Below, one piece after another: positions 48,247 through 59,207 of a stretch of 64,000 bases of DNA (within the stretch, counting starts at the first letter, position 1; every line of letters begins with the position of its first letter). The notes beneath the pieces are model-generated. The model had not been told where the DNA came from. It was given only the letters and a program-made list of their open reading frames with translations, and did not search any database. The stretch covers positions 310,001-374,000 of the forward strand of contig DF236955.1 of the NCBI GenBank assembly GCA_000708835.1, read 5' to 3'. The position numbers and the translations under genes are program-made. Origin of the DNA: Klebsormidium nitens. Taxonomy: Eukaryota; Streptophyta; Klebsormidiophyceae; Klebsormidiales; Klebsormidiaceae.

Positions 48247-49359
48247 AGGCGGCAACTAGGAGCCGCAAAACACTCGAGACAACTTCACAGAGATTAGAAA
48301 ATTAGTAGGAAATTTTGGTGCGGATGCAAGTTGAAACCGGTCTGCAACAAGGCGCGTCAGATCGAAGCCTACAAGAAACAGTCAAATTTTGAGATTACTC
48401 CGTTGAATTATGAGGAATGTGTTAATCATTGCGGAAATATTGGATATTAAAAATCTACATTTGATTTTTGTAGACATCCATCCCTTCTGAAAAGAGCGAT
48501 AGGAATATCCGTTTCAGACAAGCATGACTTCGATAACAAACTTGAAGGACGACCATCCATGCCCAGCACGAAGTTAGACCTTTGACGAATTGGATGAAAT
48601 CGCACCGTTCATGGAGACTCACTCGAGTCTTTGCCACAGTCCATAATCAAGCTTGGAAGCCTTCGATCACCCGCCTTCGACTTTGAGGCGGACGGCCACA
48701 CAGCTCGCTGCTCTCAACGTTGTGCCCGGATTTCGGATCTTCGGGCTCTCCGACCGGGTCTGTCCGTTTCAGGACATGACGTCTTTGCCAACATGCCTTC
48801 ACTGATCAGTGGAGCATAAAGCATAAAAGCTATTACCGATAACAACTGGGTTTGCATTGCAAGCGTCTCGACTTATTATTGGGCAGTGGCCTGGTGTCGT
48901 AGAGTTCGTAGTTAGTAGGTGTTTGAATCATCTTGGCGGATTTGCAACCTTCCTGTTAACGTAGCTGTGGTCTTTTGATAGCCGTCCGATGAGCTTCCAA
49001 CAACTTGGACGTCGCATACTCACTGTTAGACCGCGCGACGACACAGGCGCTGTCATCGACGGTCGAGAGTTGCCACTGACCTTGAACTTCAGTTTTCCAC
49101 CTCAAGCAAGAAGTCATCACACTAGTTTTGATCATCCACCACAATCCCTGGGCTGGCAGACGATGCATTGCTTCTGTTTTGAATAGGGCGCCATCGCATT
49201 TCAGCTTTCTCACCAGGTCACTAGCATTTCCTCAATTGTGTTTCTGAACGAGCCCGTGCTTGCATCACAACGCTCCCCGATAGAGGAAGGTGTTTGGCAC
49301 ACAGACTTGAGGGAGCATTGGCCGAAGTTTCATTGCAGGCGCTCCGTCTTTTATAGAGG
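48247..49359. other. Intergenic region, no gene seen
   Basis: About 1.1 kb between the phosphodiesterase stop and the p24 start, both on plus. It should contain the former's 3' UTR and the latter's promoter. No motif or exon was recognised. Confidence 0.55.
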
Positions 49360-51635
49360 ATGGCGGTCGCGAAGCGGCTCTTGCTGCAGTTGCACGTTGT
49401 CATCGCTGTTGCATTTCTCCTGGATGGTGCTGCGGGTCTGAGAATGGCAATCATGCGGACAGAGTGCCTGACAGAGGAGGTGGCAAATGAGGGGGACATT
49501 GTGACTGGGTCGTTTGTTGTCCTGGACCATCAGAGCGCATGGGCGGAGCAGCACCCGGGGATGGACTTGGGGGTGCGTTCCTTGCAAGTGTTCTTCTCTT
49601 GTAGAGAGAGGGAAATTGGAGCTGTCGAATGTGTGAATCAATCCACAGAGCCTCTTTTGCGAAAGTGGTGAACCAGCTGGGCAACTTAACGATGTAACAG
49701 AGGGAAGGTTTATGGTATGTGTAGTCTTTCTCCCTGCGAGGCAGATGATCGCAGAGAAGGCCTATGCTTCGCGGCGGGAAGTCTCACAGCAATGGATAGA
49801 TAGATCAACAGCATTTGGATCTTACCCCTCCTGCGGGAGTGTCAGTTGCAAGCCCAGTTCCAACAGATTCATGGTCCTCAGTTCTGCAAGAGTGACATAC
49901 AGTTGGTGACAATTGTTTGGTTCAGCGGGACTTGAAGGATTTGTTGGATGATGTGCCCAATTTGCCTTTGGTGTTGGGGCAAAATATGAGTTTTCCCTCT
50001 TGAAAGACTTTGTCTTGACCCTGATAGTCCACTCTTCGTGCCAGGATTGTGTTTGTCCAAAATTGGTTTGTCATATACTGTAAAAGGATGTATAAGAAAT
50101 CGAAGTTAAGGTCTCTTGGGGGTGATGTCATCGCAGGATTACACACCTTCCACTTCTGAGAACTAAAGCACAACTTTTGCCGACAAGCCGCCACCCCCTC
50201 AACCACCACTTCACAATCAACTTTTGTTGTGCAGGTGACCGGTCCTGGCAACAACCACGTGTACAGTACGCGCTGGAAGGTGGAGGACAAGTTCAGCTTC
50301 CGCGCGCTCAAGCCGGGGCCCTACAAGTTCTGCTTTACCAACCACGCTCCTGCCCCCAAGTCAGTCATCTTCCAGGTGCACGTCGGCCACACGATCTCGC
50401 CAGAGGAGATCGCTAAAGCAGGTCAGTGTTGAAAAGGCTCTAAATGAAAGGCTTCGTATTCTCTGCTCTGGCATCTAGCCCTCGTGTCCTGGAGAGCAAT
50501 TTTTTGGTCGCGTGAGGCAGCATGAGGTGATTGTGTAGTAAGAATTGTCCAAGGGCGTGGCCACACTGTGACATTCTGACAGGATCTTGTCGATTGCTTT
50601 TGTTTGATAATCTTTCTTGGACCTGGGGATCCCCTTCTGGAAGTATCGGAGGGGATATTGATCAGTCAAGCCATGCGGTTGTAAGGTCATGATCCAAATG
50701 AAGCTTTGAGTCTGCGGTAGTCAGAATTGATGCCACAAGCTTGTGAGTGCCTCAACCCAAGCCTCACCCCTTTTGAGTTGCCTTCTCCAATCATTGGCCA
50801 ATGACCCCTGCAGCAGGCTGGACCCTTTGCAACAAATCTGCTCGGAAACGCCCAACTGGCATGAGGCTCTTTGGGCTGCGCCTTCGGTCTTCAACAATTG
50901 ACCTCTTTCGCAGACCCACAAAGGTCCGACTTCGACAACCTTGTGGAGTACTCATCAGGTCCCTCTTCTTCTGCAGAGCACTTTGACCCGCTGGCGCTCC
51001 AGATCGGCAAGGTGTCGGAGGCGCTCGCGCTGGTGGTGCAGGAGCAGGCCTACTTGCGGGCCAGGGAGGAGCGGCACAGGATAAGTGAGCACGTCCACAC
51101 TCATTCGAAGATTTAAACGGGCTCAATGACCGCTTCCATCAGCCATTATGTCCATTTGAGCAGTTCCATCAACTGCATGCTCATATACGTCAACAAATCT
51201 AATATGCCTCAAAGGCCGGTGACGGAGCTTAATACGAATGGGGCGGGGACTTAGCGACAGAAGGACCCGTCCAAAAGCTCAAGGACCTTTCTCACACCGT
51301 TCCTGGGATATGCAGCTAATGAGAGCACCAGTAGGCGGGTGGTGTTTTACTCCTTTATCGAGACGGCAGGGATTGTCACGGCAAGTCTTCTGCAGGTGAG
51401 CACAGAGCAGCCTCTTTCTGTCGCTGATAAAATCACATGGTATACTCATTTCTTGGAACTTTTCCGACGGAGTGTATGCATATCTGGCAATCAGGAATGC
51501 CTCTCGAAACACTGCACCTGTATGTGTCCACTGATAGGGACATCTCGGCACTTACGAGAGTAAGATTTGGTGCCTGCGCAGGTCTTCTTCCTTCGAAGAC
51601 TGTTCGAGAAACGCGGAAAACGGGTATCTGTATAG
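49360..51635 (+). CDS. p24/emp24 family transmembrane cargo receptor (GOLD domain)
   Basis: Exons: 49360-49572, 50235-50421, 50977-51084, 51316-51395 and 51582-51635 (TAG); ~213 residues. An N-terminal signal peptide (AVAKRLLLQLHVVIAVAFLL) is followed by a GOLD domain: RTECLTEEVANEGDIVTGSF, WKVEDKFSFRALKPGPYKFC, VIFQVHVGH. Then comes the coiled-coil stem DPLALQIGKVSEALALVVQE and REERHRITNESTSRRV, one membrane helix (VFYSFIETAGIVTASLLQV) and a short basic tail FFLRRLFEKRGKRVSV. The family cycles between ER and Golgi and helps load COPII/COPI vesicles, with the FF/basic tail known as a coat-binding signal. The start has a good signal peptide right after the ATG. Two in-frame acceptors exist for exon 3 (50914 or 50977); the second fits family length better. 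Confidence 0.92.
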
Positions 51636-52679
51636 GATATCAACTGTCGTCGTCGTTCTCTCGGGTTAACTCAACGTGCATAGAAGTGTTCATTCCCTGT
51701 TCCGTAAAGCAGTGTACTTTCGAGCAACTGGAAACAGTTCCAGCACTTGCCTGTGGCCAGTACTCAGAGTCGCTTTGTTACTGGCCCCTAACTTCAGCAG
51801 CTGAATGAGTCGAGCATGCAGGCTGACGTCATCTTAAGTTTCCTTGACGACCACTGCTCGTGTTATTGACGATCTCCGTTTTGTTAGCACTGCGCTGCAC
51901 CCATGTTTTGAAAAGCCTTAGCCAAAAAGGTTGGAGCTTTCAACGAGACCAATTGCTTCTGATCCCGGCCGGCCAGCTGCGACGTGACAACGCCTATAAC
52001 AATGTCGTCAATCTGGAACGCGTGCACCTTGGCATGTGCATGCGATATTGGTAGCTGTTGACTTCAATAAATATGCCATGCTGCAATTCACATCACATTT
52101 TGTGCGAGCGGTCCGACTATATATATGCTGGACACCTATGAGGCTAAGTGCTTACAGTAAGGTACTGAAGTACATGTGCGTATACACACTAAGATGCGAA
52201 TGCAATTAAGCTGATCATCTCTCTAGAATTCATAATAGGTCAAGAATAATCCTTGCATGTGGTTACTATGACCCATTTGAGAAAGCATCTAGGCTTACAA
52301 ACTGCACCGTCTAGGAAGCGCCACACCAACTGCTACAAGCATTGCACGCAAGATGACTACAAGGACGTATATGAACTTTGCAGCTGTAGACTACGTCATT
52401 GACGCCGGCCATCCCACGACTGTGGGGCTTTACAATCTGTCCACATGTGAGTCTACAGTTACCTTTGCGCGGTGCATAGAGCAGACATGAAGGATGAAAC
52501 GCACCGACAGTGTTTCCTTGATGTGCTGATGTATGGATGCCATCAGATGCGATCGTTGCTCAGCACTCAACTCGGAGAACACTCCAAGACCGTCTTCTAA
52601 AAAGCATGATACTTACAACCTGCCGTGCTTCCTAAACTGCCAAACCGAAGTTTCTCTCCTAATGTACTGAAACACCAAC
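51636..52679. other. Convergent intergenic region, no gene seen
   Basis: About 1 kb between the p24 stop (+) and the eIF3g stop (-). It should contain both 3' UTRs. No exon, RNA gene or repeat was recognised. Confidence 0.6.
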
Positions 52680-54693
52680 TTAGCCCTTTGCTTCTCTCGG
52701 TGTGGCCCACTCGACCCGCAGGATGAGATTGTCATAACCGTAGCCGTCGAGCTTTCTGATTGCTTGTTGAGCATCCTCCCTGCAAGAACAACCAAATCCC
52801 AACAAGCTAAGCGCCTTGAAAGTAAGACCATCCGCTTTGCTTTCTCCGAAATGGACAGTTGTCTGTGATGTCCAGTGGGTATGTCTCTTGGGCAAACATG
52901 CCCTTGATTGAAAATCACTGGCGAGAGCACATAAGGAACATAGGCTTGCACTTGCGGTCTTGGCGAAAGAGTCTGGTCTAAAAGAGGTCACTGAATATTC
53001 CAAGGTGTTGATTCAGGTCTCCCCCTTGTTCGACCCAAGAGTTGTCCGTTTTTGCATCCTTTTCAATTCTCCCCAAGCAACCAGGAACTGCGACAAACCC
53101 TATTACCCGACATTGCAAGTTTGAAATGCTCAACAGGCAGACCGGCAGACTTCCCAGTCATCTGCCCCCTTTGCGCAAAACGCAACCGAGTCCAATATCT
53201 GTCATTCATCACGCCCAAAACAATTCTTCAACACTCAGTGCTCACCTGGTGACAAAGTTGATGAACGCGAACCCCCTGCTCTGCTTCGTCTCCCGGTCGA
53301 ACGCCACGTAGATACGCGAGATGGGCCCAAATGGCCGGAACAGCTCCTGCAGGTCCTCCTCGCGCGTGTCCTCGCTCAGATTCGTCACCCGGATCGAGTT
53401 GTCGTCCCGCCCACGGCCACCGCGCCCGCCGCCCATCTCGCTGCCCTCCCGCGCCGATGCCCCCTCTCTCCGGCTCGGCGGCACGTACGTCCCTGGCTTC
53501 CCGGACGACGACCCGGGCCGCTCCCCGTCCTCGGGCGCCTTCGCGCCAAAGTCCCCGCTGTTCGCGGCAAGGTCCTTGTACGGGCACTGCGCGGACCAAT
53601 GGTCGCCCTTCTTGCCGCACACGCGGCAGACCATGAGGCTCGTGTTGCCCTGCTGCGCCAGCTGGCCGAGCGGGTCGGCCGCCTTCTTCTCGGCCGCCTC
53701 CTTCTCGGCCTGCAGCCCGCGGCGCTCGATCCAGATCTCCTCGGTGGACACCATGGTGCGGTGCTCCTGCTCGCTGCCGAGGCCCTTGGCGTCGCCGAAC
53801 TTGGCCCAGTTGCGGCGCTCCAGCACCTTCTTGCTGCGCTTCTCACGCTTGTTGCGCACCTTCTTCACCACCTTCACCTTCTGCCCCGCGTCATTGAAGC
53901 TGCTCGAGGACGAGGGCAGAGGCGGGCCATCAGCTCTCAGAATGGGACCTCTCCAGTGGACTACGCCGATGTTTCGCCAAAATTGCCATCCTTTGACGTA
54001 GATTGACAAGCAAGCGTGACTTGTAGGGCGAACAATTGAACACAAAACTGTATTTGGATGGGCTTTACTGCAAGGCATCTATGGCCACAGCAAATCGCTG
54101 CAGTCCAGCACCATTTGCTGCAACAGTCTTGATTCATGCTGGCACACTTGCAGACACAATTTGTTGCAAAACCAATGGGTAGTCCATTGATTGAGCTGCT
54201 TGAATACCTCAATCAGAGATTGACGTGTTCTGCACTGTGCCCCATCCCAGGCCACCCAATGAAACTATTCATCTCACAGGCCCTTGACGGGTCGCAAACA
54301 CCCATGGCAGCTCAAGAGATGGCTTGACTAAGACGCCTCATAGCAGTTTGGTAATGGTGGGAGGGATGTACAATGATGTGTTCTTTCACGAGGATTCCAC
54401 CGAAGAAGGTCACAATGCACAATTCAAGCCCCTAGAAACCAACCATTACCAAAAGCGTCCGAAACTGCTGAGGATTGTCACCACCCCAACATCCAGATCA
54501 AACTGGGCGCCTCAAAGCCCTTCATAAACAGGAAAAGCACCCACCTGTACTCGATAATTGTCTTGATCCCCTTCTCGTCAGGCCCCAGGACTTGAATTGG
54601 CGGCAAGGACTTGTCGTCCACTGCCTCAATCTCCTGGTCCGACTCCTCATCGTCAAAGTCGATGCTATCTCCCCATCTCACTTTGGCCGCCAT
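52680..54693 (-). CDS. TIF3G1: Eukaryotic translation initiation factor 3 subunit G
   Basis: Three exons: 54693-54545, 53899-53246 and 52779-52680 (TAA), both introns phase 2, giving 300 residues, the usual size. The N-terminus MAAKVRWGDSIDFDDEE and the segment IIEYSFNDAGQKVKVVKKVR are eIF3g hallmarks that contact eIF3b/eIF3i. A CCHC zinc knuckle is at residues ~141-155 (CRVCGKKGDHWSAQC). A C-terminal RRM (~217-295) has RNP2 IRVTNL and RNP1 RGFAFINF. A Ser/Gly-rich linker (GGGRGGRGR) joins them. It is a cytosolic component of the eIF3 complex, needed for scanning and reinitiation. The plant family has one or two copies. The start codon is the first Met of the conserved N-terminus. Confidence 0.97.
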
Positions 54694-55034
54694 GCTGACC
54701 GTGGCGCTTGGCGGTTCCTTGCAAACAACTTTTGTTTCCTCAAGATACGCTAACGTGCTAAGTCTCGCTTGAAAGCTGCCAACCGCTCTCTGGTGTTTCA
54801 GAAATTGTTTGTGGGCACCCTGCGACAAACGGATACAAAAGGACACCCGCGGCCCGCCCCTTCTGCTGGTCACGTTCTCGTTGCGTCACACCTTGCTGTT
54901 CTGAGGCACATGGCAAGAAGCAAGGAAGAGACTTTGCCCTGCCACTGGCCAGTGCCAGTGCAGCCCTGCAAAAGTGCTGTGCAGCAAAATTGATTAAACA
55001 CCCGTGACCTGAGGCTGAGTCGCTACGCGATTCA

Positions 55035-55068
55035 TGCACTGGCCGGGAATCGAACCCGGGTCTGTACC
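55035..55068 (-). pseudogene. tRNA-Gly-like 3' fragment
   Basis: On the minus strand, 34 nt read GGTACAGACCCGGGTTCGAT and then TCCCGGCCAGTGCA. This is the 3' strand of the anticodon stem, the T arm and the acceptor 3' strand of a tRNA-Gly(GCC)-like gene. The 5' half (D arm, anticodon, acceptor partner) is absent; the sequence diverges right after GGTAC. It cannot fold into a complete tRNA, so it is a fragment or part of a tRNA-derived repeat. Confidence 0.7.
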
Positions 55069-55133
55069 AATTTCACACGTCGCGCTGACGTCATTTGGCA
55101 AAGGGTCCTCAATTGAGGAGCAAGCGGGGGGGC

Positions 55134-55683
55134 NNNNNNNNNNNNNNNNNNNNNNNNNNNNNNNNNNNNNNNNNNNNNNNNNNNNNNNNNNNNNNNNNNN
55201 NNNNNNNNNNNNNNNNNNNNNNNNNNNNNNNNNNNNNNNNNNNNNNNNNNNNNNNNNNNNNNNNNNNNNNNNNNNNNNNNNNNNNNNNNNNNNNNNNNNN
55301 NNNNNNNNNNNNNNNNNNNNNNNNNNNNNNNNNNNNNNNNNNNNNNNNNNNNNNNNNNNNNNNNNNNNNNNNNNNNNNNNNNNNNNNNNNNNNNNNNNNN
55401 NNNNNNNNNNNNNNNNNNNNNNNNNNNNNNNNNNNNNNNNNNNNNNNNNNNNNNNNNNNNNNNNNNNNNNNNNNNNNNNNNNNNNNNNNNNNNNNNNNNN
55501 NNNNNNNNNNNNNNNNNNNNNNNNNNNNNNNNNNNNNNNNNNNNNNNNNNNNNNNNNNNNNNNNNNNNNNNNNNNNNNNNNNNNNNNNNNNNNNNNNNNN
55601 NNNNNNNNNNNNNNNNNNNNNNNNNNNNNNNNNNNNNNNNNNNNNNNNNNNNNNNNNNNNNNNNNNNNNNNNNNNNNNNNNNN
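55134..55683. other. Assembly gap (N)
   Basis: 550 N lie immediately upstream of the rhodanese gene. The frame of that gene is open leftward to the gap border, so its true start could be inside. Confidence 0.99.
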
Positions 55684-55732
55684 AGCTTGGCGAGCAGCCA
55701 GCTCAGAAGCGCTTCAGCCTTCAGAAGCCGCC

Positions 55733-57553
55733 ATGGCCTGTCACACATGCTCCTGCCGGCATCTGAGCACAGTCGGACGCTTATGGCCGCCAGCGGGCGC
55801 CCCACAAAACGCCCAGAGAAGCAGAAAGCCAATCAATGCAGAGGGCGCCACTCAGCTGCTCCTGCCATGTTGTCCACGTGCTTCGACAGCTGGCATGAGG
55901 AAGCGACGAAGTGCGCCCCAGCTGCCTGTGCCGAGCTTGTCATCACTGAAAACCAATGTGGGCAGTCTGGCTTGTTACAACGTAGGGGCTAAAGGCTTGA
56001 GCAGACCGCAGCTCTGGCTGGAGCTGGACAGTAGACGAATCTCTCACATTCGAGCCTTGGCTGACGAGAATGTTCCAGAAGCTGACGGGGAGAAAATGTG
56101 GTCCATTGAGGAGATACTGGCAGAGGCGAGTCGCTCAGAAACCCTGGTTGTTATCACTCAGCGGTTTTGAGTCAGCGGGTCACAGATGTGACGCAGCTCA
56201 AAGGCTCTAGTCAAAAGTGCCAGGACAGTTGGCGTAAAGAGCACCACCGCTCTGTTGATTCCCTTTACCATCAGACTTTTTTGGGGCCCAATTGAACCGC
56301 CACATCGTTTCCCCTTGATTCATTGATTGATGGTGCTTCTTTTCGATGTAGGCAGAGGCGGAAGGGGCCAACTTTGTCTTTTCTGAAGCAGACGACTCTG
56401 AAGATGAAGAAGAGTTCATGAAAACCCCTGCTATAAGAGCGTCTTCCGATGGTGAGTCTGTGCTTACGAGTTTGAGTCTTTGAGTATGAGTTCTGACTAC
56501 TACAGCGGGCAAGTACATGTTAAGGAGCATCTTAAATAGGTGGCTCACTCTAGTCTGCCTGTCAAGGGCTTTCCAGCGTTCATTCGCTTGCATTCCACCG
56601 TCCCTTTATAAGTGTTCCCGAAGACATCGCAAATTGGTGTTGAAATCAGCGTTTGTGGCTGCGCTTGACTACGCCTTCCAGGCCAGCTGTTCCACACTGA
56701 CCTCATCGAAGATCCCTTTGTTTAGGGCCGGGCGTAGACCTGCCCACCTCCGATGACATGACGCGAATCCTGTCAGCTTATGGAGGGGCAGAGACAGAGA
56801 GTGAGTTCCATCGCTCATCTCCTTCTCTTCTTCAACTGGGCGTGCATACTCCCTCAATCTGCATCATTGGAGTTCGTGATGCTCAGACAGAAAGCTAATG
56901 ACGTCATCTGCTCTCGCTTCTTTTCTCATCCCTTTGTATGCAGCTGAACCTGATATCTGCCTCTTTCGACAGGTATCCATGACATCACGGTCGAGGAACT
57001 GCAGCTTGAGCTACAAAGTGCGTCCCCTCGGATGCTCCTGGATGTCCGATCTGAGCAGGAGTACAGCTCGGGGTAAGCTCACTAACTAGCCCCGTTGCGG
57101 GTTCCGTGATAGCTGCAGGACGCTTTCTAGATCAGCCAAAAGCACTGCCATATTCCATGTAACGATTGTCAGAATGATTTTGCTGGCTTCGACTTCCTAT
57201 TAGAGAATCGCTGAGCCAGGCGCCCTGTGTTTTCTGCAGGCATGTCCCTGGCGCCGTCCACCTTCCTCTGGAATCCCTAGTTGGCCGCGTGTCGGCTGGG
57301 GAGGTTGACATTGAGGGAAAGCCTTTGGCCGTTATATGTGCGTCTGGTGAGTGCCAGCGTGTATTGCCATGTTGTTCTTGAGCGAAATCAAGTGTCGAGG
57401 TCAGAGTGGGCATGTGTACGATTTTGGTGTCCTTCTGACGACTTCCGTTTTGCAGTGTCGAGACGGCAAAGAACGATATCAATTGTCGGTTGTGATGTGT
57501 GCTGGTCTGTTAATCTGAAAACTGGCACCGAGATTGTGCAATCTTTGATCTAG
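55733..57553 (+). CDS. Rhodanese-domain protein (sulfurtransferase-like)
   Basis: Exons: 55733 to ~56128, ~56352-56451, 56726-56800, 56973-57072, 57240-57346 and 57456-57553 (TAG); about 290 residues. The joins of exons 3-6 are phase-consistent; the exon 1/2 junction is uncertain because no strong donor is seen. The N-terminus is Ser/Arg/Pro-rich (transit-peptide-like). A linker follows with acidic EADDSEDEEEF. The rhodanese domain starts at ITVEELQLELQ, with LLDVRSEQEYSSGHVPGAVHLPL and the active-site loop ICASVSRR, where Cys is followed by Arg five positions later, as in single-domain rhodaneses. The C-terminal helix region is short. Sulfur transfer from thiosulfate or persulfide is the family reaction; the substrate is unknown. 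The frame is open upstream to the N gap, so an earlier start is possible. Confidence 0.72.
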
Positions 57554-59207
57554 GCTCAACTCGTTGTTTTTGAAGCCGTTCAGAATAAACGCGACTATTA
57601 CATACGTACATCGATCTGGAAGGTGGTGACTAATAACCAATATCAAACCTTATTCGAGCGAGCTTATGTTTCATAAATTTGGACCTCGGTCTCGTCTTCC
57701 GGGTCGACCAAAAAGGCTGGAGAGTCGATCACGCCAGCTTGGCAGGTTCTGACCTCGTTTCTGGACTGTGACAACGTTATATGCGCGGGTTGAGGAGTGG
57801 AACGCTGGCGCGATCGACTTTCGAACGCTTGATTGCTGTTTGGTCGACGTGGATCTTTAGATGTCAAAACGTACATCGTACTTGCAACTTCTGCTGGTGA
57901 CCGTCGCAAGTGTCGTTTTATCGTCCAGGACGTAATCAGGGCCAACAAAGCTAATGACGGACGCTCGAAACTCCCCGCTTGAACAGTTTCGAGCACATGC
58001 TCGCGGCTAAACCCCACTACTTTCTGTGTTGAACAGGCAGCCGCAGTGCACGTGCTGCTTTGGAGCTCAAGACTTTCTGCCAAGCCAAGGACGTTGTGAA
58101 CGTGAGAGGGGGGACGTTAGCCTGGATAGATGCGGGATATCCGATTGACAAGCGATGACAACAGGAGTACTGAGACTGAGCACATTCTCACAAAAGTCCA
58201 AAGCAAGAGATTGACACGCTCTCTACTCTCAGGTGCACGGGCCTCAACGTCCATTTCTTACACAGTGTCCCGGCTGCATATTGTGAGTCAGACTCATCTC
58301 GCAGCCACAGCTCATGGGCATGAAGTCGACATGCGTGCTGACGTATATGGTATTGGCGTGGATTCGAGCTAATCATCTCTGTCGATCCGATCGGAGGGTA
58401 AACACCTTTTTTTTTGGATTAACTCCAGACTCCAAGATGCTAGGCGGGCCGGCCGAGGTCTCCACAAATAGGCCCGCGCCCATGCAGCCTGTGCCTAGGC
58501 GTCTATTTTAACAGAACCGACAGCTTGAGCGCGCAGCTCGCCGTTCCAACCCAAGGGCCAGGCCTCAAGGCGTCAGCCGCTTGACTACTTATGTATGAGG
58601 TATGGCGCTCGTCGGACGGCCATTCTCGCGCTGTGCAAATTCAAATATGATTATAATCCATATTTGCGTCAGCCATAGCTGCGGCTGGTGGCCGCAAGTG
58701 TCATGGATGCAACATGTGACGTACGTCGAGCAATATTGCTCGCATGTATGTTGCCAGACGTGCAGAAACCAGCTGTCGAACGCAGCTGCTGCAGCGCCTA
58801 CGTAGTAATTAGTTATAGCTGCACAATCATAGTGTTATCGGCTAGCTCTGTAGAGGTTGCAGATACGCGCGCAACTCTCAGCATGGTCGCGGAGTTCAAT
58901 GGATTCGCTTGAATCCATTGAACTCCGTAATTAGGTATGCACCATTGATGCACAGGTTGCCGCAAGTCTGACGCGTATACATAGTATTGGACAACGGAAG
59001 CTCTACGGCCTTCATAAAGCTTCTCAAATCCATTGAATAATGACTGAGATTTTGCAGCGCACTGAAATCCACAGGAATCACACAAGGCCAAATTCGCAGT
59101 GCACTACGAAAGACAGGTACACGACCTTCGCTTCTTACATACGAACAGCTTGTACGATCTCGAAGCAATGTGCTTCGGCAAGCAGAACTAGCCACCTCAA
59201 CATGCAG
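57554..59207. other. Convergent intergenic region with a perfect hairpin
   Basis: About 1.65 kb between the rhodanese stop (+) and the RBR ligase stop (-). A 139-codon minus-strand frame near 57664-58083 starts on TTG and resembles nothing known, so it is not called. The only clear structure is the perfect inverted repeat at 58890-58927. Confidence 0.55.
58890..58927. repeat. Perfect 17-bp hairpin
   Basis: The arm CGGAGTTCAATGGATTC is followed by a four-base loop GCTT and the exact complement GAATCCATTGAACTCCG. It is intergenic and AT-flanked. It could form a very stable stem in DNA or RNA. A related ATCCATTGAA occurs near 59028. Confidence 0.95.

Larger units (their letters stand above)
54694..55732. 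other. Divergent upstream region with assembly gap
   Basis: It lies between the eIF3g start (-) and the rhodanese-gene start (+). It contains the tRNA-Gly-like fragment at 55035-55068 and the N gap 55134-55683. Promoters of both genes must be here, partly hidden by the gap. Confidence 0.6.

Noticed and set aside
53321-54006. Long plus-strand frames opposite eIF3g
   Set aside because: They overlap the eIF3g zinc knuckle and RRM exon, which is certain. They have no domain.
55035-55068. LTR-retrotransposon primer binding site
   Set aside because: A binding site would start TGG next to an LTR end and match only the last ~12-18 tRNA bases. Here 34 bases match, without the CCA complement.
55032-56170. 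Frames running through the second N gap
   Set aside because: Only the part after 55733 has coding support. The rest is unknown sequence.
57664-58083. 139-codon minus-strand frame
   Set aside because: It begins at TTG, has no recognised domain, and its composition is like the surrounding non-coding DNA.
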